64,000 nt of DNA. It comes from Scytalidium lignicola. Its lineage: Eukaryota; Ascomycota; Leotiomycetes. The stretch lies in assembly GCA_002812745.2 (NCBI GenBank), contig NCSJ02000026.1, positions 62,001 to 126,000 of the forward strand, given 5' to 3'. The notes beneath the pieces were generated by a model. That model did not search any database and had not been told where the DNA came from. It saw only the letters and a list, made by a program, of their open reading frames with translations. Each line of letters starts with the position of its first letter. The first letter of the stretch is position 1. The position numbers and the translations under genes are program-made. Of the stretch, positions 23,173 to 33,863 are shown piece after piece.

Positions 23173-25697
23173 TTAATCAATCACCTCGCGGAACCTAGAA
23201 TCCCTTGCTGGACTACTGGATTTCACAGCAAGAAACGTAGGTGGAGGCGCGAGCTCCGTATCGAATGTATCTCTCGCCTCTTCAAATTCTTGGTCGTCAT
23301 CATCGTTCTCGTCATCGTCGTGGTCGGGGAGTGGAGAGGACAAGGAGGAGACATTGTCATCATCACGACTAGGCGTCCTGCCAATCTGTCGCTTCTCTTC
23401 GTGCTCCTCTTCGTGCTCTTCTTCGTGCTCCTCATCTCTGGTCCTTCCCGCGAGGGCGACTTCTCTCATAGATGACGGATTAGCTTCCAAGCTTGATGTG
23501 CTATTATTGGCACTCGCGGCGGCACCCGTCAAAGCAGCTCCACCGATGAAGGTCTTGTCGTCGCCAGTTGGATTAGGACTGGGTTTGCTCCTGCTTAATC
23601 GGTGGCCAAACCTGGTCTTGAGCCAGTTCTTTACTTTTGACCCATCACCAGGAGAACCTGGTGACATCGGTGTCGAAGCATCCTTGTTGGCTCGTTCGGC
23701 TTCCTGTTGGATACGTTGGTCGCCCTGCATCTCCATCGATGTTCTGATGACTGGTGCGGGAGTTTCCTGGATTTCATCAACTTGGTTATCTCCTCGAACC
23801 TCTCTTTCAGATTGAGCTTCTGTCTCAGCAGCAATGGCAGCATTGTCAGTCTGTCCAACGACTGGGGATTTTGGAGCATTTGAATCTCGAGATTTTCGTT
23901 TTTCCCTGGAGAGACGCTTCTCTTCAGCCTTAGCTGCTTTTTCTTCATTCTTCTTAGCTCTCCGTTCATCTTTCTCTTGCTCTATATCCCTGTTAGTTAA
24001 AATCCCCGTTATCTTACTACAACGAACTCACGTTTTATTTTCTTATTTATATCTGAGACCTCCTTATTCCGTGTCTTCTCTGATTCTGCTTTCCGCTGCT
24101 TATCCTCCTCGTCCAACTTTAAAGTGGCCAGTCGGGCCCTCTCCTTTTCAGCTTTCTCATTTATTTCGTCCAGGACTGGCTGGACATTTTTCGCTGCAAC
24201 AGCGTCCACGTCAGCCTGGTTGACAAATTTACCACCACCAATATCAACCTTGCCGTAATTCTCCAAACGATTCTCACTATTAGCTTGAGCAGCAGCATGG
24301 GCTCTCACTTCCCACTCTGTCAGGAGCGAAGGAGCAACTTTTCCGGTACTTGCAAACACTTGTTCATCCATGCTATGTAGCCTGTTTGTTACGTTCCGCT
24401 GAGCAGCTGCAATCAATGCCTCACGTTCCTGCTGTCGCTTCTTTACATCAACCTGGGATAGATTACTAGAGAACAGGGACATCTGTTCTCGAATCCTGTT
24501 TGACTGCTCCTTATCACTATCTAGCGTGCTGTCACTAGATGCTCTCTTCCTTGTCCTTCCTCTTATTGAAAGTTTGGAGGGTCTTCTCGAAGTGCCATAA
24601 TAATCTTGAAGCTCCCCGTTCTGCATGTGTTCGGCGTATACTTTAGCAAGACGTTCGTGTGCCAACTTTTGAGCAGCTTCTTGGAGGCTCGCATTGGTAA
24701 GTGCCGCAGATGATGGTACATCTTCACCGATTGAACTCATGGAGCGCTGTCTTCCGTGAGCTGCTGCCGCGGCACCACGTTTGGCATCATTAACCTGTCT
24801 TTGCTGTTTGGTGTACATCTTTTTGGCCATTGCCACTGCAGAAGCCCGAAGGACGTCGTTGTGATGTTGATCCTCAATCTCTCCGGCGACAGGTGGATGT
24901 GACGTGTACATTTCTCGTGACATTGCAGTAAAAGGAACAGATCCTCCTTCGGGGAGAACAGGGCTAGATTTTGAGGATGGCCTGGATGCCGAAGTTGCAG
25001 CGCGCAGGGCATTAGCAGCAGCATTCGATTCGTCCGGATAGCTTTCCACCTTGATCATGGGAACGGGTGTTGATATTGCTCGTCTTCTACTTTTTGACAT
25101 TGCGCCTGTAGCTGCCAAGAGTGATCCTTGCCGGTCCAGAGTAGTTTGGTTGTTAACAACGGGTGGTGAACGAGCTCCCTCGCGGCTCTTTTTAAAGGCT
25201 TCATTAGCTGCCGAGTTGCCCCAGGTGGTTACCTCCGGCTTCCATATCTCCACTTTGGCACTGTCTCTATGAGCCAGCAGAGCTGCTCTGGCACCATTGG
25301 CGCTTTGCTCTGGCTTCCACATGGGAGCCATCTTGTAGTCTTTGGCAAGAGCAGCAGCGGCTGAGGCTGAAGCTGATGGATCTGGCTTCCAGAGCTCTAC
25401 TGACTTTCGACTGGCCCATCCGAGAGCGGCAGCTCTTCCTGCCGCAGAATCGTTGGCCTTGAGCCCCGTCGACGGAAAGCTCGGTAGGTCCCTTGGGGAG
25501 GCGTATTTTAGAGAGGCTGCAGCACCTGTGATGATTGTCAGTCAGTATGAAAGATGATCTCTCTCTCTTGAGTCGCGTCAGCACAACTCACCAGCTGCCG
25601 ACAACTTTTGGTTACTATCCAGGACTTGGTGGTGACTGGGAGTCCGATGAACGTGCAACCCAGCGGTCACTGCCTGTTCGCTAGAGCTCGAGCTCAT
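23173..25697 (-). CDS. EIS1: Eisosome protein 1 homologue
   Basis: Three exons, 25697-25592, 25525-24032 and 23981-23173, give 802 residues. The start MSSSSSEQAVTAG leads, after splicing, into AASLKYASPRDLPSFPSTG, typical of Eis1 N-termini, then repeated W-K-P blocks (ELWKPDPS, PMWKPEQS, EIWKPEVT). The middle is Ala/Lys/Glu-rich with predicted coiled coil, and the C-terminal part has an acidic (EEHE)n segment near 23400. Eisosomes are plasma-membrane furrow complexes; Eis1 is a peripheral component. The last intron uses gtgagt with the acceptor gatatag; the nearer 'taacag' would create a stop. Confidence 0.88.
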
Positions 25698-27056
25698 GTG
25701 AGGCGTGCGACCCTCCTTCTCTATTGGTCCGCCTGCGACTACCGCCGGCGCGCGGGCTGGCTCTCGACTGCCGCCATGGAGAGCAGGTGGCGAGGCGACG
25801 TCGATTTTCCAATTGCGACTGCGTTCCACCAACCAGATATATCAAGGAGATAAATATCCCCAAAAGACACTGCGATGCCGGAAGGTGTTGGGAGTTGCGT
25901 CGATGAGCGAAGTATAGCAAACCAAGAGTTGCGATTGAGAGCACGAGTGATCCTGAACACTCGTTGGGATTCGATTCTGGACTGTCCTGCAGAAAAGTTG
26001 GATAAATGTGTTTGTCAGGATATGTTCGGCGGACGGTGACGCGTGTAGAGCAACGTAGATAACGTAGATGTATGCTATGTATGATATGAGCGTTGAGTCG
26101 TGCTCAGCCTCAATTGCGCGCTCTAGATTCCTTATCAGACATGGCGGATGTTATGGAAGGGATATGTTTTAGTTCTTGAGGTTGAGAGGAGCTGCGAGAA
26201 GAAGAAGCTAAGGAGGAGAGGAGCAGGAAGCCAGTGAAAGCAGGATCGAAGCCATCACAACCATCACGATGATCACCAAGGCAAAGTAGCACCATCGATA
26301 CACTCTCCTCCCCATCCACGCCTTCTTCCCTCATCGACTCTGGCCTCGCCCGCACGCCAGAGCCTGACGTCATCACCGCGCATGGTGGACGAGGCGCAGA
26401 CGGGGGTCGACGGTGGACGCGCCCGTGATTTTCAGCGTGATTTAAGTGGCGCAATCGAGTCGTCCAGCCACACTTGTCTTCATTAGGATCTAGCGCAATC
26501 TGTCGTTAGCCACACCGTTTCGTCACTCAATAATAATAAGTTACTGTACTGTACAGTAATTATGCATGAGCTGCTCAGTCTCCCCGGATCAACACGGACT
26601 AAACGTAATCGCCGTCAATCCAGGTCTCAGTTTCCCTGAATAGCGATCACCTCTCTTAGCGACCCTTATCAACATCACCATCACCATCACCATCATCGTC
26701 ATCATCTAACGGTTAATCTGACATGGAGGCTTTCTTAGGCTGTAAACTTCTGATGAACTAGTTCTTTAATGCCCTTAAGCCCGCTTAAGTACTCCGTAGC
26801 GGTAGATCTACGTCTAAGATAAATCTAAAGTGTTATATCAACACAAGTAAGCTACGGAGAGTATTCTCGTTTCGTTGCATTATATTACACAACATACTAT
26901 ACCATTTTTCTTTTTAATTCGAGCTTCATCTTATATTTGTGTAGTAATGAATATACTTTATTCTCATGTTTCTCTCAAAAGATGATATCCTACACGTTGC
27001 AGCAGGAGAATTTGTCAACCGAGGGAAAGCACAAAGCTCTTACACCTTTTTGAACC
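25698..27056. other. Spacer and left edge of the AT-rich island
   Basis: Eis1 upstream DNA, including a frame at 26110-26454 (minus) that is Arg/Ser-rich without family resemblance. A trinucleotide (CAT/CAC)n tract lies at about 26668-26705. From about 26.75 kb the composition becomes AT-rich. Confidence 0.5.
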
Positions 27057-27800
27057 ATGTCAACTACCGCCAATGACGATGTTACCGACGATACAGCTGT
27101 TGTTCAGATACATACTAGCCTGCATATCGTCGATAATAAACCGGCAATCATACCAATAGACCTCGAAGAATCTTATATCAATTTTGAGTTTTATTTTCCT
27201 CCTGATCTTTATTCTGACTTCTAGATTAAGGTCGACTTTCTACAGTACTCTTCTATAAAGATCTGTGTCTTACAAATCTTTTTGACAAGTGGTACTATTA
27301 GTTGAGTGCTGATCGAAGGTCAAGAAATACCATGCAAAGCTCGAAGGAAAAGATTAGAGGATCTGAACTTGAAACCGAAGCTGGACAATCTCCAAAAGAT
27401 TATGAAAGCTTTACAATGCATATCAAAGTCAATTCGAGTTCCAAAACTACTCGGTTACGTTAAACATGTTAACAATAGACACATCATTAAGCTCTTGTGT
27501 AAATGAATTGCGTCCAACTTGCCTTGTCTTACACACATTGACGTTCATAGTATGTTGACAGAGAGAAGGGAAGAATGGGTAGCTTAAATTCGAGAGATAG
27601 CAGATCAGTTGCACAAGATTAACGTGATTTAAGGAGGTGGAAAAATCAGTAATGTTGTGATTAGCGATGATGATAATACTTGGTTGATAGATTTCGAGGG
27701 TGGTTAGATAAAGGGCTGAGTTAATGAGGAGTTGACGGATACGAGTGAAGGGGATGAACAAACAGTTAAAAACATTGCGAAGTTCTTGGGCATTGATTGA
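27057..27800 (+). pseudogene. Fungal protein-kinase-like gene, RIP-type relic
   Basis: A single frame from ATG 27057 to TGA 27798-27800 keeps register over 247 codons but has seven internal stops: 27222 TAG, 27303 TGA, 27504 TGA, 27585 TAA, 27630 TAA, 27705 TAG and 27717 TGA. Between them are kinase-like motifs: 'SIRVPKLLGYV', 'HIIKLLC', the catalytic-loop-like 'GKISNVVISDDDNTW' and 'LIDFEGG' in place of DFG. This resembles the fungal kinase-like family with GDGKxxNVxID and WLIDFGGGWTxGWV. The stops are as expected if TGG (Trp) or CAA (Gln) codons were changed by C-to-T/G-to-A. No indels are seen. Confidence 0.7.
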
Positions 27801-27842
27801 AGGCTTCCACTTCTAGCAAAACCTCACAGTTTATTAAGGACC

Positions 27843-28283
27843 GTCTATTCTGATGAACTCTTATATGCCATCGCTTCAACCGTGCTGTACTTCCTCTCCT
27901 CTATCACATCATCCGCATTAAAATATTCACATACGGCTGTATCTCCATCCAGGATGGTGAAAAGGCTGCACTGTAGCTTTCAAAATAATCTATCTCTCCG
28001 GAAATACTGTCAGACGATTAATATATATATTAGTGATATGGGCAGGACTCATACCCAAGCTGAAGACTTTTCCATTGTTAATGATCTGGCAACCTGGTTG
28101 ACGAATGCTCGATGTCTGCGAATTCATGGGGGTTTCGACAGACTATATTACAAGAATACATGAGCTTTTATTCGAAGTGCTGTTCAGTATATGCGTGAAA
28201 TTCAGCACCTTCACATCAGCAGAGAGAGTTTCGGCCTACTCTTGTTACATATTATAGCATTTAGTTTATCTTCTAAGCTTTAA
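27843..28283 (+). pseudogene. F-box-like protein, relic
   Basis: One frame reads 'DELLYAIAST' (like F-box PSELLxxIA), then 'NLSLRKYCQTINIYISDM', 'EDFSIVNDLATWLTNARCL' and 'RIHGGFD', with one in-frame TGA (28161-28163) where relatives have Trp, then 'YMREIQHLHISRESFGLLL' and TAA at 28281. This fits fungal F-box/leucine-rich proteins with a decayed start. It follows the kinase relic on the same strand. Confidence 0.55.
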
Positions 28284-30278
28284 CCGTATCATATTTTACG
28301 GACTTCTTGATACATGGGGAAAGTGATTACTATCCTCTAAGATACAATATGATTATTTCAAAGCCGTTATATAATATCTATTTTGCTTTATTAAATATGG
28401 CGCTGAAGATAGATAAATTAGTCTAAATCAATTAGCCTTCTCCTATCAAAAACTCAAATTACCATCAAACTTATTACGTGTATTATAATAACGCTTACGG
28501 AAGTTATATACACCAATTATAACTAACAACTAATACAGGAATTAAATTAATTCCTGTACAGTAGTAAGGCTGGGTTATGGCCGGCTATAGCAATAGCCGT
28601 AGACAATTGCCATGATCGTAGCAACTATATTCTCACTGCATTTTAATGGAGCTAAAGGCGGAACTGCAGAGCCGTTGAATACTACTGTACGTGGCATATC
28701 AACTTATTCATAATTTGCATACGAGGTATATCGCAACACATTCAATTATTTATTAATATTTCTCCGAAACTGAGCCTAGATATGCATTACTAACCTAGTA
28801 CAGTAATAGGTCAATATCTAGTTAATGCTAGCATCAGAATATTAGGCAGGTGGGTTGTTACTGTGCTTATCTTATTACAAGGGCAGTGGTACTAGCATTA
28901 TTTCCGCAACAGGAAGGCAGTTCTCATTTACATTTATAAGTCAACCGTCTTTGGTTAGTAAACCACTAGGTATATAATCACGCAAATAGATAATATAGTA
29001 CTAAGATACAGTACTTTGCTCCAAGTACAGTAGATTTCTTGAGAAGTTATTAAAACTAAGTAGGAAGGAAATAGTGTGGTTTCAATTTCTTTCTGTACAC
29101 AAATACGAGGGTTTTTGATGATATCACCTTCCACAGCATAAGTGGGTTAAGCTTGTCAATTCAACGATAATTGTTTAGGAAGAGAACTACATATCTTCTA
29201 TCAAGAAGGGGGGGAAACAACGGTGTGGGTGAAAGATGAGGAATATCCACTCATAACTGACCTTATCGAGTCCAATCCTCACTAAGCAGCTATCTCTATT
29301 CAAGCTTTCGTGTGTTATGCCATCAGTTCCGATTATGAAGAGATTCCATATACGTATGCTCGGACAGAGCCGGTGAGATGCTGCAGATGTTTCGTATAAG
29401 ATGCGAAAATTCAAATCAACCCAACCTTGTTGATTTAACGTAATATTTATGCGATCAGCCACAACACTTCTAAATGAAGTAAAGAGCGATCGGGCTTGAA
29501 TTATTATATTAGCCAACTTATCATATTTTATATATTACAGCAGTGTCTGGGTGCATTATGTGATGGGAGACTTCGGGATACGGGAAGCCATGTGATCTGG
29601 GGTACACGTGCACGCGGCGAAAACGGGCCAACGGGACGGCTCGGTTACACGTGTAATGAAGCTTGGCGGTTACCGGCAATTGGGGAAGGTTGTTGTAGTT
29701 AGCAAGTTAGATACGGAAGGGTAGAATTGTAACTAGTGAAATAGCATGTAAATAGTAAAATCGGAGATAGTTATGTGACAATCACGGTCTAGCTTGTATA
29801 CTAAAGAAAATTAGTTGCTAGAAACTTCGCCGTTATATTCGGCGGCTATTCATTTCTGCACTCCACTTCGACGCCACATCACAAGCAGATGACACCATTC
29901 AGAATGAGGTTGCAGCCGGCACACCCCGGATACTCATGAATGCAACTTACTCCGTTTATTATATAACTGATTTCTCAATTCTAGTCCGCTCCCTCAAATA
30001 CCATTGTTGCTAGTCTAACTCGATCGAGAAGGAGAGTTGGCTGTGAGTCCATCACAGATAACATTTATTAAGAATCTTAAAAGAGAGATTTTCACGTGTC
30101 ATAAAATTTCAGAAATGACTTGTCTTAACGATTGTCTTGATGATTACGCTAGATCTGCTTGAAATTTTCATGCAAACTCTAACTAAGAAAACCGTATTGC
30201 CCCATTGTTTCAAGCATGAAATGCTATTTTGCCACTTTGAATTGACCTGACAGTAGCGAAGTGCGGAAGTGTGTCCGC
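28284..30278. other. AT-rich gene desert
   Basis: About 2 kb of AT-rich DNA with no supported gene. A GC-richer patch at about 29555-29700 contains two cacgtg-type boxes (ggtacacgtgcacgcgg and gttacacgtgtaatg), but its role is unknown. Confidence 0.5.
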
Positions 30279-30601
30279 TTATTTCTCCTCAACATCAATG
30301 TTTGGGTGATATGGTGGTTGAACTCTCTTATCTACAACATCAATATTCGGGTGGTATGGCGGTTGAACTCTCTTGTCTACAACATCGATGTTTGGGTGGT
30401 AAGGCGGTTCAACTCTCTTGTCTACAACATCGATGTTTGGGTGATATGGCGGTGGAATTCGTTTCTCGATGATATCTGAGCCGAATCAACAATTATACAT
30501 ATATATGTGGCTTAGAGACATAATCACATACCAGCCCCTAGGTTAAGGGGAAGAGCAGTTACTACTGCACTTAAGATGACGGTGAACAAGAAAGCCTTCA
30601 T
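30279..30601 (-). CDS. Kex2-processed repeat precursor of a putative dikaritin-type RiPP
   Basis: Two exons, 30601-30532 and 30475-30279, joined by a 56-bp intron (gtatgt...ctcag), give 88 residues. Residues 1-16 (MKAFLFTVILSAVVTA) form a clear signal peptide, and a short leader ends in KR. Four repeats follow, three of 15 residues and a last of 14, each with PPYHPNIDV. The first three end VVDKR and the last ends VEEK before TAA. Repeat heads vary as IP, VE, VQ, VQ. Dibasic KR sites are Kex2 targets in the Golgi. This architecture is that of UstA/PhomA-type precursors, from which the Tyr-containing core is released and cyclised. The divergent neighbour is a UstYa gene. Product and activity are unknown. 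Confidence 0.88.
30290..30470 (-). repeat. 45-bp tandem repeat coding for the KR-bounded peptides
   Basis: Four units of 45 bp in phase with the precursor frame. The units differ by few substitutions (for example cag/gaa codon at repeat position 2, aatatt/aacatc for Asn-Ile), pointing to recent amplification or homogenisation. Confidence 0.9.
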
Positions 30602-31614
30602 GATGGATTAATTAGGTGTGCTTTATGATGGTAGTAACAAGGTTAATTCAATAATGCATCCTTGAGAAGAGTGAAAGTTCTAGCTTTATATACTTTCTCT
30701 CAACTGTTGATCTGCACAAGTCTACGTACTACTTTCATCAACGTATAGAATCACTCTTAGTCGTAGGTCTCGCAGCCTTATCCTGAATTCAAACCCGAGC
30801 TTCCTTATGTATAATAGTCAGTCCCGCTGAAGCAATAATACCTGCCATTTTTATCGGTCTTTATATAGTATCAAAACCTAAACAGATGTGCTACGCTTTG
30901 CCTTTTTCGCCTTCCTTTCATGTCTTAGCACTAAAATCAATGATTTGAACAGATTGAGGGGAAGACTCACTACGGACCCACTCCCACATGCTCCAAGAAG
31001 GACCTGAAAACTGATAGTAATCGATTGATTGAGTATACCATATCCGTATTAACTTTGTCACTAGATGAACAATATTAAAGATTTAAATGATGTTAAGCAC
31101 TATTAAATAAGGGCTCAATTTAAAACAGTAAAAATCAATATTGTAATATTATGTGAAGGAATATTTGATATAGTTTCTTAAGCCTTGGGCTCTAGTGGCA
31201 TGTAAGTTTAGGAGCTAATCATCTAGCCTAATTAATTATTCTCTTTAGCTTAGTCTAAATATTATGACTAGAATTAATCTATTTCGTATTGTTGCCTCTT
31301 ACATAACCTCACAGTCTTTCTTGAATAGGAAGGTCAATTATACCATGCCTAGCGGTGAGGGATTATTGGATGCAGCCATGTAAGAGAATCACGTACATAC
31401 ATTAGGATAATCTTAGAAGTACAGTGATAGTGCTAAGAGCATTTAGGAAGGTACTGCTTAATTGATGTAAGTTAGAATCGCTAATATAAGAAACTAAAAT
31501 TGAGATGATTCTACTATTCTCAGGACGATTCCTGTCTAATATAGACCTCTAGGAGTCTACGACGCTTCGCTTCTCTAATTTTACTTCCATCCTTGGTCAC
31601 CAAGCAGTCTCATC
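30602..31614. promoter_or_regulatory. Divergent intergenic region of the RiPP locus
   Basis: 1,013 bp separate the start codons of the precursor (minus) and UstYa (plus) genes. The DNA is AT-rich and no other gene is seen. It should hold both promoters. Confidence 0.55.
30684..30693 (-). promoter_or_regulatory. TATA-like box of the precursor gene
   Basis: On the minus strand the bases read gtatataaag, 83 bp before the precursor ATG, a usual place for a TATA element in fungal promoters. Confidence 0.5.
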
Positions 31615-32520
31615 ATGTTTTCTAGTATCCCGAAATACTTGCCGGTGTCGTATATGGGCGATGATTCGAAGGAGGAGATAGTTATGTTCTCTCGAGACAC
31701 GAGTCCTCGGCCTAGGGTGGCAAATAGATGGCCACGAACTCTGACAATTTTAAATATAACACTGTTCATAATGTCAATCATTTTTCTCACCTATAGTGTT
31801 GGGGCTCGGCGCACATACAATAACACCTCATCGGGCTTTGAAAGTCATATTGGTTAGTAGCGATATTTGTACTGTAGATTAGAGTACTCAGTTAATGAGA
31901 TACTAGCGCCGGTTGTCGAACCTTTCGCTACTCCCACGGAGCATATATTTATCGACAATGAGCTATTTGGGAACTCCATTTTCCGCGAGCTTCCGAGTCC
32001 TGAGGTTGATGCAGCATGGGCAGCCATTACTCGGATGGGAGTCACAGCTGTCACCAAAAGTGATATTGTGCGCGCGGGAAAAGACCCAGCATATGTTGTG
32101 AAACACCCAAAAGACCCAGATGCATATATGGTGATGATAAATGTCAATCACCAGCTCCACTGCCTCAATAGTATCCGAAAAGCCATGCATCCAGACTACT
32201 ACTATCCAGATGGTGTCGATTCACCATTATATCACGATCACTTATACCACTGCGTGCATTTGATACTACAAGTGCTGACATGTAACAGCGACCTTGACCT
32301 CGTAACCTTTAACTGGGTGGAGCAAATAGACACACCGCAACCAGATTTCTCTGTTAACAAAGTTTGTCGAAACTTTGAGAGACTGAAATCTGCACAAGAT
32401 GCAGAGTGGATGCGACTTGAGGACTTGATGGTATGGCCCAAGAATGCTGGAGAGGCTGAGATACCTATTTGGGATGAATATCTTGAAAGGTTAGGGTTAA
32501 AAAACTCAACAAATAGCTAA
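31615..32520 (+). CDS. UstYa-family (DUF3328) oxidase
   Basis: Two exons, 31615-31852 and 31907-32520, give 283 residues. The first has a polar N-terminus, then one membrane span (about residues 43-63, LTILNITLFIMSIIFLTYSV). A 54-bp intron (gttagt...tactag, phase 1) removes two in-frame TAGs and joins to 'APVVEP'. The second exon has 'LPSPEVDAAW' and both diagnostic motifs, HQLHC (161-165) and HLYHC (191-195), with the 'YYYPDG' spacer between. UstYa proteins are thought to be copper-dependent oxidases that install the ether or C-C macrocycle on dikaritin core peptides. It lies about 1 kb from the KR-repeat precursor and is transcribed away from it. Confidence 0.9.
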
Positions 32521-32732
32521 GATATTTCTCAGTTTATGTATTTGTAGTTGTATATATTGTAGATCATGGCCTTCGAGAGAACACGAGGGCTGCGGAGGCT
32601 AGCACCGCCAATAAAGATGTTGCTTAGTTCGAGCAACCCTCCAACTTTCCCAGCTACGCAATCGTAACGACCTTGAAGTCTGCATATCTCCCTTGAGTCA
32701 AAATCATCTTTAATCGTGCCACCACTATCACC
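32521..32732. other. Short spacer in the RiPP locus
   Basis: 212 bp between the UstYa stop and the reductase start; no gene. The two plus-strand genes are close but have separate starts. Confidence 0.5.
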
Positions 32733-33701
32733 ATGAAGCTTGTGATCGGTGGTTCGACCGGCTTTGTCGGTGCGGAGCTCGTCCGCCAAGGTCTTGATAA
32801 TCCAGCCATCACCTCCCTCGTCGCTCTCAGGCGGCGCGAGATCACCGACCCGCCAGAGCCCGGACCCTCCGGCACAAAGCTGAGGTCAGTCGTCTGCGAC
32901 AACTTTGAGATCTATTCCGACGGCGTTAAGAAAGAGCTAGAGGATGTGGATGCCTGCATCTGGTATGGCCTTTCTCCTTGTGTCATCTTCACTACTTTTT
33001 CAACACCTTTTCATTTCATATCTTACGCCTTCCGTGGTTCCCCTTCTCGCGTGGCAATAGGTGATCAATCAGCTCAGCGTAGTTTCATAGTTTTATGAGA
33101 GAAGTAACTGACCTAGAAATAGGACCATCGCCGTGACACCGTCGAAGCTCAAGACCATACCATTTGAGGAGACATGCAAGATTTGCCGTGACTACGCCAC
33201 CACGGCTATCCAGACTCTTGATGCCCTCCGTCACCAGAAAGACGGACCGTTGCGTTTTATCTACATGAGCGGCCATTTTGCACCCCGCAGCCAGTCTGAG
33301 GTGCCGAAAGAACTGCGCGACCACGGCCTCATCGACTACGGCCTATTACGAGTATGTATGGATAAATGAGCTAACGCACGTACTTGGCCATTCTCCCCAG
33401 TCTCTTTTTTTAGTTTCCTTTGCCTCCGACTATGTTACATATCAATGCTAATGGGCTGCTTTAGGGCGAAGCAGAGACGCAAATCCTCGCATACGGAGAG
33501 CAGTCCAACGGCGCTGTCCAGTCCTGTGTCGTAAAACCTGGGCTCATCAACGCTCCCGGCAAGGAGAAGCGGTCTATCCCTGGCCTGCCGAGCATCGACC
33601 TGCTGGACATCTCAGCAGCCTTGTTAGACCAGATCGTTAACGGGTTCGAGAAGGACACGCTGAGTAATGCTGACATGATCCGGATTGGACAGAAAGCTTA
33701 A
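32733..33701 (+). CDS. NAD(P)-binding atypical SDR/epimerase-like reductase
   Basis: Three exons, 32733-32962, 33123-33351 and 33465-33701, give 231 residues. The start MKLVIGGSTGFVGAELV carries the GxxGxxG nucleotide-binding loop at residues 7-13. Later parts include 'FIYMSGHFAP' and 'SCVVKPGLINAPG', typical of small fungal NAD(P)-binding epimerase-like proteins. No YxxxK motif is obvious, so activity is uncertain. It is co-oriented with UstYa, 212 bp away, and may act on the RiPP or its side chains; membership in the cluster is inferred from position only. Codons are GC-richer than the surrounding island. Confidence 0.8.
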
Positions 33702-33710
33702 GTCTTAATA

Positions 33711-33861
33711 CAGTCCCCCCCCCCTGAATCGGTGTCGAGTGGCAAGATTATATAAGCTATTAAAGCCAATCAAAATGGTAGATTCTAGAAAATTCTTTTT
33801 GTAATTGGCTATTATACCCTGGTTCACTTTGCCACTCGACACCGATTCAGCGGGGGGACTG
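33711..33861. mobile_element. MITE with TA target duplication (Tc1/mariner-like)
   Basis: A 151-bp element with terminal inverted repeats of about 33 bp. Left end cagtcccccc then tgaatcggtgtcgagtggca; the right end is its complement except for C-run length and one base. It is flanked by TA at 33709-33710 and 33862-33863, the duplication made by Tc1/mariner transposases. There is no coding capacity. It begins 9 bp after the TAA of the reductase gene. Confidence 0.9.
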
Positions 33862-33863
33862 TA

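Noticed and set aside
26110..26454. 114-residue minus-strand frame
   Set aside because: Ser/Arg-rich composition, no homology recognised, and it lies in the Eis1 upstream region.
29187..29516. 109-residue minus-strand frame
   Set aside because: No recognisable motif; such a frame is not unusual at this length in a 2-kb desert.
30290..30470. Possible CRISPR-like array
   Set aside because: The 45-bp units are contiguous coding repeats without spacers, in a eukaryote.
30261..30479. Plus-strand frames across the tandem repeat
   Set aside because: The minus strand has a signal peptide, a clean intron and KR-bounded repeats; the plus frames only mirror the repeat.
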